This document shows positions 35,485 through 48,783 of a stretch of DNA of 64,000 bases, in pieces. The notes beneath the pieces are model-generated. The model searched no databases. It was not told the origin of the DNA and was given only the letters and a program-made list of their open reading frames with translations. A program made the position numbers and the translations under genes. The DNA is taken from positions 62,001 to 126,000 of the forward strand of contig NW_026516735.1 in NCBI RefSeq assembly GCF_025766255.1, given 5' to 3'. Within the stretch, counting starts at the first letter, position 1, and each line of letters opens with the position of its first letter. Origin of the DNA: Zychaea mexicana. Its lineage: Eukaryota; Mucoromycota; Mucoromycetes; Mucorales; Lichtheimiaceae.

Positions 35485-38400
35485 GTTGTCGTTCTTTTTC
35501 TTTAGGATCGATCGATTCGAATGTCAAAGTGCTATAAGAGAGATCTGAAGCAGACCGAGAAAAAAAAATTTGCATACCGAAAGTTTTTCCCTCAGCCAAT
35601 AAGATCACGGTTTTCCCTAGTGCCCTGAGTCTCAAGTTGCATGGTCGGGCAAGTTATCATTATGCGAAGGATGAAAGCAGATAAGTATGATCTATCTATG
35701 GAAGTGTACAAAAGAATTATGAAGATAGAGAGAGGCAACAGGATGGATGTCTAGTGGAAAGCAACATATAAGTGTATATTCCCTTGTACTGTATCTAATA
35801 TACGAGGTACAGGTCAGGCATGCATGTTTACGGTTGTCAGAGAAATGTACTTCGAAATATGAAATAAGTGACTGAGCATACTTAGCAACATGTGTAAAGC
35901 TATGTCTCGCTTATCTTACTAATATCTTTACAAAATCCTGTCCATTAATAAGTCATCAAATTGATTATATCTATTCACTAGTCCATATAGTCCATATTCG
36001 TTATTAGGTCTTTCAGCTGTTTTCTTTCTTCAGGTACACAAGGACGATAGAACCTATGCATATTATAGCATGGGCCGACGTAACACACACTCTTGGGAGC
36101 TTCCGATACCACATTTGGCCCCCTTTTCGAGCGGTCCGATGAAGCGTTTTGCAGTGTTCGAGCAAAAGTGATGGGACGTTCCGGTTTGAAATATGTACAT
36201 TGCAGGTAGCGTCTATCACATGTGGGGAAGCAAGCCTTGTTAGAAGAACCTCTGCTTCCCAGGAAACTTGCTTTCTTCCCTCCTTTTCTCACTCAAACCT
36301 TGCATTTTACTACGCTTACGAGTCGTTCACAGAAACATAAGTCGTAACAGAGACCGCAACACTAACCACGTTCGCTGACACGGTCATCAACACGATCACC
36401 GCCAAAATGACAACCAATTACGATGGTCGCGTCACGAAAGTGTCTTAACGGCAAAGGCTTATTGGAGTTACACAGAAATTAGAGACTCATGCACAAGTTT
36501 ATAAATCATCAACAAGGTTACACGCTCTCCCTCGGAGGCTTCGATTGCTTCTTCCATATGGGCCTAGAGCCAAGCTTCATGATACTCAAACCTACCGATG
36601 AATATGCAAGACGAGTATGTAGCGTACGCGTGCCTGTAATGTCTACACTGCAAGGAATAATGTCGCTGCGAAGGCAACGTCTCTGGAGATGGCAAAAACC
36701 ATTCCTCGGCGTGTTCGACGTGCTTGTGTAACTTGACGTGACCTGGGATGACAGATAGCGCTGTCAAGTCTTTTTCTTTCACCCGAGTGACAAACGTGAA
36801 AGCACTGCATGAAATAACAGTCTGCTGCTTCGCTCCCCTCTCTCTCACACATGGACACGTCACATACCACCAAAGGTACCGTCTGTTATGGAAAGTATAG
36901 GCAAAAGAATATAGGACAATAGCATAGCACCTTATGCAGCAGGGTTTAGGATATTATAAGCCTTCCACAGCATTGTGTTCAGCTTCTACAGTAGTTTTTT
37001 CCCCACTGCTCTTTTCTGCTAATTAAATTCATATCCAACGAGCAAAGCGTTGCACACTTACTCTCTAAGTCAAACTGCGGTCATGGAACTCACAGCAGAA
37101 ATGAACAAAAAGTTTCAAATCTGCTAGAAAAGATCGATGGATTGTAAGCAGAGCAGAGCAGCGCACTTGGCATGATCAATTATGCAAACATGGCACTAGT
37201 TTTGGCAAAAGCTCCGTATTTAAAGAGATACACCTCTCGCATAAATTGTGTGTAGTAAGCTCATTTAATCTGAATTCTGACGTCGTAAGCGCTGGAGCAT
37301 TTACTTGATCGGTAACTCCCAGGCCAAGTTTCCAAGGACACGTCGAGAGTTCTATAAGTATAACAGCTCGATTTGTATAAAAGAAAACGATATCAACTAG
37401 CAGGGACCCACGACTCTTCTTTCGACGTGAGCCGGCCGATGATGCCCAGTTAGACGCGCACCACATGGTGCTGTCTCCTGACAAACCGCATACACACACT
37501 CACAATCTTTTCCATTAACACATTATTGATGGTACTCCGTCACCTAACGCAATAAAACGAGTGCGCCTGATATTATTGTATTGAATCGAGAACACGAGCG
37601 AGTGAGCTCTACACGAACTGTGGACCTACATCAGCATCCTCCAACAGCTCACCATCAATAATAATCACCATCTTAGCGCCATCCTCTATTTTATATGGTG
37701 CCATCATCGTTGCAACCGTTATTGACAATTGAACTTTCTGAACCTGAATTCTCGCCAAGTTCATCAACACCTAACAGAAAGAGCCATGTATATAAGTATG
37801 GGAGACGGAGCACTAACCGTCAAAATAAGTTTTTGTCATCGAACAACTGACTTCTCTTTTTATGATAGATACAAACCTTTTATATTTGGAACGCAACATC
37901 GTTATGCTGGGCATAATGACTCCCTATCGTAACCTGTTGTTGTTCTTTATTCTAAGACCCCAAAATGGGCTGGTTTGTACTATCCAAGTACTTGTTACAG
38001 CACAGCTTAGATTGATATTCCCACAATTTTTGTTCCCATACAGAAGGAAATGCATTTCTAGTAATTATTTATGGCGAGTACGATATAGTGGCTGAGAACT
38101 CATTGTATAAAACTGCATTTTTGACAAAAGTGAGCTCGGCTAAGAACTTGCACCTGGGCTTATGGCAAGACAAAAGGTTGGTTTGTTTTTGTTTGGGTAA
38201 CACACCAGATTTAATACGGCTGGAGGCGCGGCTGTACAAAGCTATAAAGTATAAGGCTTCTAAAATGACCCATTATATTTGTGTACCACTATCACTACTA
38301 GTATTATATACTATCAGTGTACCAGTTGTGAATGAGGGGAGCATACAATTATGTCCTGCAAGGTCCGGCAACCAGTTAGTTCACCCAATTCTTGCTGTTG

Positions 38401-40990
38401 ACGCAGCCCCCATCACGCGTCTACAAAACTGCTCAATGAATAACGTAGCATTTTTGCTCATTGTCTTCCAACACTCAAAAGGCAAGAAAGCTGCATATAT
38501 CTAAGAATGCAAATCAGGAACGTTGCTGCTGCTTCCGTTTATGTGTAAGCTTTCTGGGAAAAAATCAATGTCGTACATTCCATATCACATGCTATATGGA
38601 TTTAAATCATGAGTGCACGGTTGCTCAACCCAACAATAATGGATCGAGAAATTATAAGAGTAATTATAAGATAGTAGTACGATAGCGAGCGAGTGACCGT
38701 TTCGTTTCAAACATATGCAAAGAAGCCAAGTAGCTCTAAACTACTCTCTCCCTTGGTCTCTAAAAATCGATGGTACATATTGGTCTTGAGAGTTGTGTAT
38801 TGCAATGATTGGATAATAATTTATGGGTGGTAGTAGTGTTTCTCTGTTTCTCCCTCTTGGTATGACAATACAGAAAGAATGACAAAGTGTATAGAAACTG
38901 CGTTGTTTGTAGTGCAAATGTTCTGTTGTTACATATTATGAATGTCCAGGCACAGTACGGTAATTGGGCAGCTGGGTCACCTCCCAAGGAACAAATGATG
39001 TATTATCCAGTTTGAGTTGTGGGAAAGCCACTATTAATAGTTTCGGGTGTAGCATAATTCGAACAATAAAAGGGAAGAAAGCAACATACTGTGTAATAAC
39101 AGAATGTATCTGAGGCGTTGGGTAACTTAATTGAACAAAGAGTGCGGTTCGCTTGACCTCGTGACAGCTGATAAACGAAAAAATGATCATATGCAGTAAT
39201 TCCTCGATGCGTTAGATAACTTAAACATGGGAGGGAGCAAGCAGGAGAGAGAGAGAGAATCCCGACACCACCCATTCCATCGTGAAAGAACGTGCTGACA
39301 AAAACGTATCACTCGCTAATCAGTAGCTGTAGCACATAGAGAGTGAGTCTTGCATATTTTGAAGCGTCTTTTACTTGGAGATGAAAGGCTGCTTTTATTA
39401 ATACATACATTCACAACATAGAATCTTTGACAGAATATGATTACATGTGGTGCGCAAAACGTATAGATAAACAGCAAATGCAGGAAGATGAAGCAAAAAA
39501 GATCCGGGTGATTGAGGAAGGGAGGTGTTTTGCCCACACTGCGCCTAGTTTATGATGATCGAATAATAGTACGTAAATTTATCATGGCAGATGCTGTCAA
39601 AAATCTAAAAGATATCAGCGGAAAACCAAGAAGAAAGGAACGATGAAAAAGATCAGCTAATCGGAAGCAACGGAGATCTGTTAAAATAATTATCCTTTTA
39701 GCGTGATGTTGTGATCTTTCTGCATCGACATTGGCTGGGTCGGTGGCAATAGCTGTATTAGAAGAAAAAGATGAAAGTCTAGTAATAAACGTAATAGACT
39801 CAATGAATCTTTTATGAACAGCATCTCTTTTAGTCTTCTGCCATGAAATGATGCCCGTGGTAAAAGAACCGGTTTACCAGATAACATGATACCTAGTCGA
39901 AAGAGATTATATACAACAACACCACATCACATGTTTACATTTGAATCTGCATGCATGAAAGTCGTGAGAAAATGATACGTGCGAAAAGTTGTGTTCGGTT
40001 ATATTACTTGTGAGTTGATGATGTGAGTTGATTTGTGATTCACCATAACAGAATACGACTGGTTCAAAGAGAGAGGCCGAGAGTCAAGGCTCTGATGGTG
40101 CTTGTAACCGCGGCTTGTTAGTCATTTTTATCGAATCTGTGGTCATCCCAGTTCCAAACGTCGTTGTTCCTCTATTTTTGCCACGGAGATCAATGCGAGA
40201 AAAAAGATTATCTACACTACAAAAGGAAATTCTCATTAGACCGGGATTCAAGAGAGAAAACACAGAGAGAAAGACCTAAGATCATCGAACTCTGAAACAC
40301 ACAGCTAGACGGGCTATTGTTGATAGATATAGTACATGTGTGTGTTCGCTGATATTGATAGATGTTGGAGGCGAGTATGCAGGTCTCTGTAATAGCCGTG
40401 AGAGAGTTTCTTTCCACTCGTGACCTCCCCATCTCTGGCCTGTTTGCTGCGTTGTGTGTTTGATCGGGTGAGCACTACATATTACACATATGCACCAAAC
40501 AGGTATATTTGGGACCGTCCCTGTTGGTTCAGCAACAAGCAATGAGGTTGCTCGAACGCGGTATGACTCACAGATTACTCCGCAATGCTATTGATCAGAA
40601 AACATATCCTGAAAGGCTTTGCATTTTCATCCCACTGCTGGAAATTTTGGAAACGAAACACCGCCTATCGCCTGGAGGGCGAGTCTTTATTGTGTGGTGT
40701 GTGTACATGTGTATGTGCACAGCTTTTCTGGAGATGGGGTCCATCATCATTCATCGTCATCGCTCCCTTTTCATATCGTAGACCAATTATCGTTTCTCCT
40801 GTGTCAACAGCGGGAAAAAAAATCAGCAACATCTTGTCACTCTAATCCATTATCAATACTCACCTACCCACACGTGATCCATCTCCCCCGCCGCTTTCCC
40901 TTCTTTCTTTCGCTCTGCTTTAAAGCATAATTCTTCCTCACACTCTCTTCTTTTACTCTCCTTCTCCACTTTCTTACCTTCTTTTCCCTA
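35485..40990. other. Gene-poor region of 5.5 kb
   Basis: Between the DRS1 promoter and the CSL gene. No gene is recognised. Longer open frames include a minus-strand Cys-containing frame at 35978-36292 (GTG-initiated) and plus-strand frames at 37729-37932, 38088-38504 and 40509-40781; none has an identifiable domain and most lack an ATG in context. The last about 200 bp (CT-rich, ...ttctttcgctctgctt...) look like the CSL promoter and leader. Confidence 0.4.
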
Positions 40991-42943
40991 ATGAGCCACC
41001 ATTCACAAATCGTTTCGCAACAAGTCTTCGGCTCCAGCAAAAAGCTACAACTCGTCAACTCTTCACCAACACAAAAGCAACAGTCCATGTCAATTGAGGC
41101 TTTACTCGATTCCAACGGTGACTTGTCCACTTCTACGTCTAACAGTAGGAACGATCTCAGCATATCCGCCCTCACCTCCACATCCTCCACATCCTCTTCC
41201 TCTTCTTCTACACCACCTCCGATGTCATCAAAGCGACGATGGAATGATAGCGAAACAAGCGACAATAATGAACGCATGACCAAATTACGAAAACAAGAGA
41301 CGTACCCAGCATATCAACCAATGACGACGATCAAATGCTTACATGCAGCTGTTGCGCAAAAATCGTATGGATCCGAGAAACGGTTCTTGTGTCCACCACC
41401 TGTAGTCAGCTTGCAATCAAACCGCTATGTAGACCGACACGCACACGAAATTTCCATGGCGATAGTCTGTGAGAACGGCGAGCGACCGTTGGAACAGCGG
41501 GTGATTCTTGATGAAACACTCTCAGGCAGCTTCAAATTTTTACACGTTACAGGCACGGCCAAGGCCAAACAATTCTGTCTACGAGTCAGCTTAAACTTGA
41601 CAACACAACGAGAAGAGGAACAACAGCCTTATGCGACGTTTCTATCTCATCCGATCTCAATCATCTCGAAACCATCGAAAAAGACAGCCAAAGCACGCAA
41701 CGTATCGTCCTGCATCCTGGCAAATGCACCGATTTCGCTGTTTAATCGGATCAACTCACAAACCGTGCGAACAAAATACTTGACGTCAGCAGATGATCGA
41801 ATGTGTGCCAAAAACGCTACCTGGTCACCCTTTGACATTGTATTGGTGCGGCCTCCGATGCACGGTGCTGCTGCTTCTTCCAGCACTTCATCCTCTTCCG
41901 TCCACCCAGCAGCAGCGTCTATGCCAGTTACGTACGGCACCGAGTTAATGCTGAGAGATCACAACACAGGCGTAACGTCTCCACTATTGATTATACGCAA
42001 AGTCGACAAAGGCAGGATAGCGCCATGTGCCTTTGGTCCAGTAAGCCAAATGCAAAAGGTGGCACTCCAGCTTGCTTCAACGGGCGGGAAGAACAAGCCC
42101 AGTAGCAAGCCCATGTACCTCAGCGCTGCAGGCGCGACGATGGACGGTATTAATTCCGAAGCCGGCGGCGAGAGTGGTGGCCATACAAGCAGCTCTTGGA
42201 TTGACTTTGTTGAATCACGCATCGTTCGCGCTGAAAGGCCTAGTCTAGAATTAGCGTATGAAGAAGTTGACGATTATCTCTGTTGGACAATTGTCGGTAT
42301 TGCACAATTTGAATACAGTTTCTTCGAACCTGAGTTACAACAACAGCAACAAGCAGCAGCAGAACTGTCATCCGAGACATCTTCTCCGTACAACCCTCAA
42401 CAAACAGCAACTTCTTCATCTCGACGCTGTATCACGCCGTTCCCTGTTCTTTCTTCTGTTCTCTACCAACCTGCCTCGCACTCCATCGACGTCTTTGGCG
42501 AACACTTGATTCAAGCTGCACCCGAACCACGGATACTTGAGTGCTGGCTAGGTCCACACGGGCCACTCGCAGCACGACATGTCAGCTCACAGCCAGAGCA
42601 GGCGGGATCTGCACGTCATAGTACACACGTCACTGTCGAACTCCCAACGGCAATGGCATTACTTTCATCGGCCAACTCGTCAAACGCAAATAATAGTACT
42701 GGACATCCATCGACAGCAATGATTCCACAACCGGGCAATGTACGACGGCTGGAACTACCATTATTATTTGCTCGTCAAGATGGCGTTGTATATCATTCGG
42801 GTAAAGCCATCGAGTTCAGCATTTGGTCGGTATTACGAGAAGACAACAACAGCAACGATCCGCAGCACGCAGCAGCAGCAGCAGCAACAACAACAGCGTC
42901 CGACCTAGCACAAGCGGTCAAAGTTTTGGACTGTCGAGCATAA
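40991..42943 (+). CDS. CSL-family (CBF1/Su(H)/LAG-1) transcription factor
   Basis: Intronless, 650 residues. It has the CSL core: N-terminal Rel-like domain with CLHAAVAQKSYGSEKRFLCP, PPVV, GSFKFLHVTGTAKAK and FCLRVSL; ISKPSKKTAKARNVSSCI, matching the conserved family signature; NRINSQTVRTKYL leading into the beta-trefoil domain; and LMLRDHNTGVTSPLLIIRKV with the GPVSQMQKVAL segment. The C-terminal Rel-like domain is interrupted by Q/S/N-rich inserts. The first about 110 residues are a Ser/Thr-rich low-complexity tail. In animals CSL proteins carry out Notch signalling; fungi lack Notch, and the yeast Cbf11/Cbf12 proteins regulate cell adhesion and lipid metabolism. It should bind GTGGGAA-like sites. 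Whether it belongs to the Cbf11 or the Cbf12 class cannot be settled by eye. Confidence 0.92.
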   Translation: MSHHSQIVSQQVFGSSKKLQLVNSSPTQKQQSMSIEALLDSNGDLSTSTSNSRNDLSISALTSTSSTSSSSSSTPPPMSSKRRWNDSETSDNNERMTKLRKQETYPAYQPMTTIKCLHAAVAQKSYGSEKRFLCPPPVVSLQSNRYVDRHAHEISMAIVCENGERPLEQRVILDETLSGSFKFLHVTGTAKAKQFCLRVSLNLTTQREEEQQPYATFLSHPISIISKPSKKTAKARNVSSCILANAPISLFNRINSQTVRTKYLTSADDRMCAKNATWSPFDIVLVRPPMHGAAASSSTSSSSVHPAAASMPVTYGTELMLRDHNTGVTSPLLIIRKVDKGRIAPCAFGPVSQMQKVALQLASTGGKNKPSSKPMYLSAAGATMDGINSEAGGESGGHTSSSWIDFVESRIVRAERPSLELAYEEVDDYLCWTIVGIAQFEYSFFEPELQQQQQAAAELSSETSSPYNPQQTATSSSRRCITPFPVLSSVLYQPASHSIDVFGEHLIQAAPEPRILECWLGPHGPLAARHVSSQPEQAGSARHSTHVTVELPTAMALLSSANSSNANNSTGHPSTAMIPQPGNVRRLELPLLFARQDGVVYHSGKAIEFSIWSVLREDNNSNDPQHAAAAAATTTASDLAQAVKVLDCRA

Positions 42944-43967
<1,024 letters not shown>

Positions 43968-44951
43968 ATAAAGCAAATCAATCAAGCAACAATGAAGAAC
44001 AATACCAATCTGCTCATAGCACACGCCTACACACACAATTACCTTGCGAATACAAATAAATGCCAATATGAACACAAATACGTGTTTGTCATTGTCAACA
44101 AATATTTAGCTTTGCCAATATTACGTTAAAGTACTGTTGTCAATTAAGAAAGCTTGGGTAAGAGTGCTTTTATGGGGGTTGAAGCTACTGTCTACAGTTA
44201 GCCTCTATTTAGCATCATCTTCCATAGCGTCAACTTTTTTCTCAGAACCTCTTGCTAAACAGCTTTGGCTGAAGATCCAATTATTCCGCCTTCATTCAAC
44301 CGCTTGCAACAAAATCCCCCACTTCAGATACCTCCTGAATCGACGTCAACAATGTTCCCGCTGCAGCGGCATATATACTCTAGGATATATTTGCTTCAAG
44401 TAGATGACAAGTATTGCCCAAAGCAAATAGTAGTACCTGTAACAGAATAAAAAGTACATACATTTAATAGGTAACATTGCAAAGTCGTAGGTTGTGGCTA
44501 CGGTAAACAGTTGCAAATAGCATGAGCATCGTTTGTTCAGTGCAGAAAAACAAGTTGTTAGTTTGACGACGTTCTACAGTAACTTGCAAACCGTTCTTTA
44601 TGGGGTACACGTCAATAACGTTTCATAGGTCGTAACTGTACCACTGGTAGGCTCATCAGTGATGAGCTTAATATTGGTTACATCACACATGATACATTAC
44701 ATATGCTATAGCACCAATACGATGATACGTTTGTATATGGCCCGATTAAACAACTTTGAACTTAGAACACTTATTACACTCTTCCAAATATTTAAATTAA
44801 CTGTGTTGCGTTATAATTCTAGAATGGGATAATTACTCGATATGAAGTTATTTATGTAAAAACTTATGTATCATTGAGTAAAAGCTTTATAGTATATTCT
44901 TTATTTGATATAAGGGCAAAGATATTGTATTGCTATACTTATGACTACTGC
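43968..44951. other. Intergenic, no gene seen
   Basis: About 1 kb of AT-rich DNA in the convergent gap between histone H3 and the CBM14 gene. A few short open frames (for example 44137-44403 on the plus strand) have no recognisable features. Confidence 0.45.
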
Positions 44952-45872
44952 TTAGAAGATCTGGGCTGCGACTTCAGGATCTTCTCGTTCCTGCTGAACA
45001 GTTGCTTCAGGATCTTCTCGCTCTTGCCGAACAGTAACTTCAGGATCTTCTCGCTCCTGCTGAACAGTAGCTTCAGGATCTTCTCGCTCCTGCTGAACAG
45101 TAGCTTCAGGATCTTCTCGCTCCTGCTGAACAGTAGCTTCAGGATCTTCTCGCTCTTGCTGAACAGTTGCTTCTGGATCTTCTCGTTCCTGCTGAACAGT
45201 AGCTTCTGGATCTTCTCGCTCTTGCTGAACAGTAGCTTCTGGATCTTCTCGTTCTTGCTGAACAGTAGCTTCTGGATCTTCTCGCTCTTGCTGAACAGTA
45301 GCTTCTGGATCTTCTCGTTCTTGCTGAGCAGTAGCTTCTGGATCTTCACGTTCTTGCTGAACAGTAGCTTCTGGATCTTCTCGCTCTTGCTGAACAGTAG
45401 CTTCTGGATCTTCTCGTTCTTGCTGAGCAGTAGCTTCTGGATCTTCACGTTCTTGGCCAGCAGTGGGATTAGCCGCAGTGGCGGCTACATCTTCTGGGAG
45501 CTGACGTCTACTCATTCCATGATGGTGATGGCCCTCGTAATAGTCGTCCAGGTATTTGCCGTCCCGACAACGAACATTTTGTGGGATATCACATTCGCCA
45601 GTAATTTTGTTGAACTGGAAGCCAGGTCTACATTCCCAAATAAAAGGCTGACCGAGATAGCATCGATAAAACTTGGTGCAGGAGCCTTTCACAGGAGCAA
45701 ATTGAGGACCCCACAGTGCGAGACGCGGACAAGTATCGGCGGAAACGCTGCTTCCTTGATCATCATCGACACGGTGAGCCAAAGAGGGAGTAGTGGGAGC
45801 TGCTGCACCAGCATGAAAGAAGAGAGTAATCAGGGCTGTAGCGGCCACGGTAGTAGGGCTCAAAAGATACAT
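44952..45872 (-). CDS. Secreted CBM14 (peritrophin-A) chitin-binding protein with 15 acidic 11-residue repeats
   Basis: Single-exon protein of 306 residues. Residues 1-25 form a signal peptide (TALITLFFHAGAAA). Residues 46-104 hold a complete CBM14 domain with six Cys (48, 65, 71, 81, 94, 102; spacings 16-5-9-12-7) and the aromatic binding-face residues of FYRCYLGQPFIWEC. A His run (115-118) and an SRR processing-like site (121-123) follow. Residues 139-303 are 15 near-identical repeats of QQEREDPEATV, ending QIF. The protein should be exported and bind chitin in the wall; the repeat arm is highly charged and probably extended or helical. No membrane anchor or GPI signal. The opposite strand is also open across the repeats because of the 33-bp period. 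A TATA box lies at 45993-45998 (minus). Confidence 0.9.
   Translation of the reverse strand: MYLLSPTTVAATALITLFFHAGAAAPTTPSLAHRVDDDQGSSVSADTCPRLALWGPQFAPVKGSCTKFYRCYLGQPFIWECRPGFQFNKITGECDIPQNVRCRDGKYLDDYYEGHHHHGMSRRQLPEDVAATAANPTAGQEREDPEATAQQEREDPEATVQQEREDPEATVQQEREDPEATAQQEREDPEATVQQEREDPEATVQQEREDPEATVQQEREDPEATVQQEREDPEATVQQEREDPEATVQQEREDPEATVQQEREDPEATVQQEREDPEVTVRQEREDPEATVQQEREDPEVAAQIF
44964..45458. repeat. Coding minisatellite, 33-bp unit, 15 copies
   Basis: Tandem 33-bp units in the CBM14 gene; on the plus strand each reads like gcttctggatcttctcgctc plus ttgctgaacagta. Units differ by few, mostly synonymous or V/A substitutions, and distinct variants cluster at the two ends, suggesting recent expansion in the middle. 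The length keeps the frame open on both strands. Confidence 0.92.
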
Positions 45873-46326
45873 GATGGTGTTGTCGTTTGTTGTAATCGAA
45901 TGGATTGAGATAGAAGCTTGTAAAGCAAAATCAGGAAGAGAATGGTACCTTTGTTTCCTGTGTGCCTAATCGAACATCGAGTCCATGAGCCCTTTATATT
46001 ATAAACGAATGCTAGCTAGCTGACAACTAGTTAACAGCAGAAAGCGATCGAAGACAAGTTTTTTTTGTTTAAAGATCAACAATGCAGTGACGACAATAAT
46101 AAAACAGAAAAAGAACATGTTTAATTTACATACATTGACGACAGCAAAATAAAAGGGCAAAAAATGATTATATAGTAAGTTGTGATGATTTAAAGTGGGA
46201 TGTTGGTGGTAAGTAGAGAGGGGTTAAGCTTTTTTGCTGTTATTGTGATCGTGCGCCAAGAAGCATTGTGTTGATGACGCTTTGTGTATATATCCCAAGT
46301 GATGCGTGTTTAATACTTGTAGATCT
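45873..46326. promoter_or_regulatory. CBM14 promoter region and MetRS 3' region
   Basis: About 450 bp. It contains the CBM14 TATA box (minus-strand TATAAA at 45993-45998) about 120 bp before the ATG, a palindrome-like gctagctagctgacaactagttaac stretch near 46011-46035 and AT-rich sequence. No gene is seen. Confidence 0.4.
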
Positions 46327-48783
46327 CTATTTTTTCAAACGGGGGAACAAAACAGTTTCTCTGCTTTCACCCAACGGGCGTTCTACTTGTTTTTCTCGAG
46401 ATGGCTGTGCGTCGCTCAACGATCGCTTGCCCTTTGGCACGCCAAGACGAGTCAACAGGGTGTCCATCTTGGATGGTAATACTGGTTGCAAAAGAATACC
46501 AGCGACACGGCATGACTCGATCGCATAGTAGAGTACTTGATCAAGACGTTCCTTTTGTGCCGGATCCTTTGCTAAATCCCATGGCTTGTTATCCTGGAAA
46601 TGCTTGTTGGCCTATCACACGAATAAATGGTAGAATTATTGGTTGTCAGAACGCAGTATGTTGAGTGGGTGGGAAGTATGCAAGAGGGCGCTGAGTATAG
46701 AAATGTGAAGGGGATTTATTTTCTTTTCTGCGCTTTACCTCGGCCAACATATCAAACACGGCAGCAAGGCCTTTACCAAATTCACGTGCTTCAAAAGATT
46801 GATCATACGTGTCTGGAACATGGATGAAAGAAAGTAGTCATGTAAGCAATCAATATAAACAAATCAGGTTATCTTTCTATTCCTAACCTGGCAATGCAGC
46901 AAGCTTAGCGTGCAGGGTCTGGTCGCGTGCACCAACATTCTGGGGCATGGCAGGGGCGATTGCGTTGGGATTCAATGCAGGAGCCGTGCTTCTGTTCAAG
47001 AGATTGCCCAATTGACCTGCCAGGTCCTTGTAGCGTTTGATGATGTTATCCTCAGAGTAATCTTATCGGTGCATATACGAAGAAATAATGAGTGATGTGA
47101 GCGGCTGGTTTGTTGCGATTATGTTGTTCTTGGATGTATGTGTGTATAGTGTGTGTATGCGTGTATGTTTACAAATATGCCTATATATACCTCCGTCATC
47201 TGCGAATCCGCCATCTCGGACTAAATAGTAGCGCACTGGATCGACACCGTAGGTATCCATGACCTCAAATGGATCTGCGACATTGCCTCGGCTCTTTGAC
47301 ATCTTCTGTTTGCCCATGGTCCAATGCGCATGCGCCAGAATTTGTTTCGGAAGTGGCAACTGTGCAGCCATCAAAAATGCGGGCCAGTAGATGGCGTGGA
47401 ACCGGACGATGTCTTTTCCCACCACATGAACATCCGCAGGCCAAACGTTTGCTACCTGACTGTCACTAACGCTGTTCTCTTTATTGGGCCATGGGTAACC
47501 ATTGGCTGTCAGGTAGTTTGCGAGGGCGTCAAGCCAAACGTAGATCGTATGACCTGGATCGCTTGGTACCGGGATGCCCCAGTCAAGTCTAGATCGGAGC
47601 CGAGAGACTGAAAGATCCGAAAGGCCAGCTTTGATCCATGAGGTCACCTCGTTGCGCCGATTGCCAGGGACGATGGCTATATGTTTCATATGGTGTTATT
47701 TCATATATTTCTGTTGTCCTGCTGTTGTGTGTAACCATAGTCAGAAATAGAGTTTACCTGTAGGGTTGTCATTGATCCATTTTAATAATGGTTCCTGGAA
47801 TGCCGATAGCTTGAACTTGTAGTTTTCTTCCTCTGTCCATTCTACGCGTTGCCCAGATTCAATTGCCACCTATACGTGTATGTTAGTACATGGTCAGTGT
47901 ATCTCCCTCCACTGCACCCTTCTCCGAGACCAGCTGTGTCATTTCATGTTACAAACCATGACTTTTTCGCTCGTTTTTTCATCGATTGCTTCTTTGACTT
48001 GGTTGGACGCATAAAATGCTTCATCCGAAACTGCATACCATCCTTCATGTTTCCCTTTATAGATATACCCGTTCTTTTCCAACTCGGTCTATATAAAATA
48101 CATAAGAACATGTCTTTTCCTGATGTTCGTATACATTACCCAAAGTGCAGCCACAGCCTTGGCATGTCTGGGTTCAGTAGTCCGTATAAACGTCGTATAA
48201 CTAATATCTGCCGCATCACACAGCTGCCTGAAGCTTTCGGAAACGCGATCGCAAAAATCGAGAGGAGATGCGTTGTTTTTGGCAGCGGCTTGTTGGATCT
48301 AGCAAGTGATGGTTATATGTTGTCAGCATAGAGTATAGTGTAATTAAAAGGAGTCCGGGAGGAGAGAAGGGGTGATCGGTTTTACATACTTTTAAACCAT
48401 GTTCGTCCGTCCCGGTGCACAAATATGCATCGGCACCTTTCAATGCATAATACCTTTTCAGTGTATCTGCAATCACACTGGAATACAAGTGTCCAATATG
48501 CGGAACTGGAACAAGAGGAAACCAGGAGCGCAGATAGAGAAAGAGAGAAGGGGTAAGTATGTGGATAGGTCGGTTGATAGATAGTCGGTGCAGCCACATA
48601 CACAACCCACACGCAAAAATAATAAACGTTCTTTTAGATATAAAAAACGGGAAAACACTACACACCGGCATTGACATAGTAAATTGGCGTGGTAACATAA
48701 GCAGTGGAATGCTTCATTCGTCGTTGATTTCGAATGGCATGGCGTAGTAGTACAGCGGGTCTCAACCGTGAATGGATTGACAT
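46327..48783 (-). CDS. Mitochondrial methionyl-tRNA synthetase
   Basis: Charges tRNA-Met in mitochondria (EC 6.1.1.10). Nine exons: 48783-48666, 48505-48390, 48298-48140, 48088-47957, 47869-47758, 47676-47191, 47061-46888, 46812-46739, 46611-46327; 551 residues, phases all consistent. The N-terminus ([20 protein letters not shown]) is an Arg-rich mitochondrial presequence, followed by [20 protein letters not shown] with the class I HIGH motif across intron 1. Other motifs: [50 protein letters not shown] and the KMSKS loop ([11 protein letters not shown]). The Zn-knuckle of the cytosolic type is absent, and size and order match the MSM1/MARS2 group. The C-terminus has a helical anticodon-binding domain and a basic tail. 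Divergent from the RasGEF gene, 339 bp apart. Confidence 0.95.

Noticed and set aside
44874..45908. 344-codon plus-strand open frame opposite the CBM14 gene (SSFRIFSLLLN-type repeats)
   Set aside because: It exists because the 33-bp repeat keeps all phases open on both strands; it has no signal peptide or domain, while the minus frame has a signal peptide and a complete CBM14 domain.
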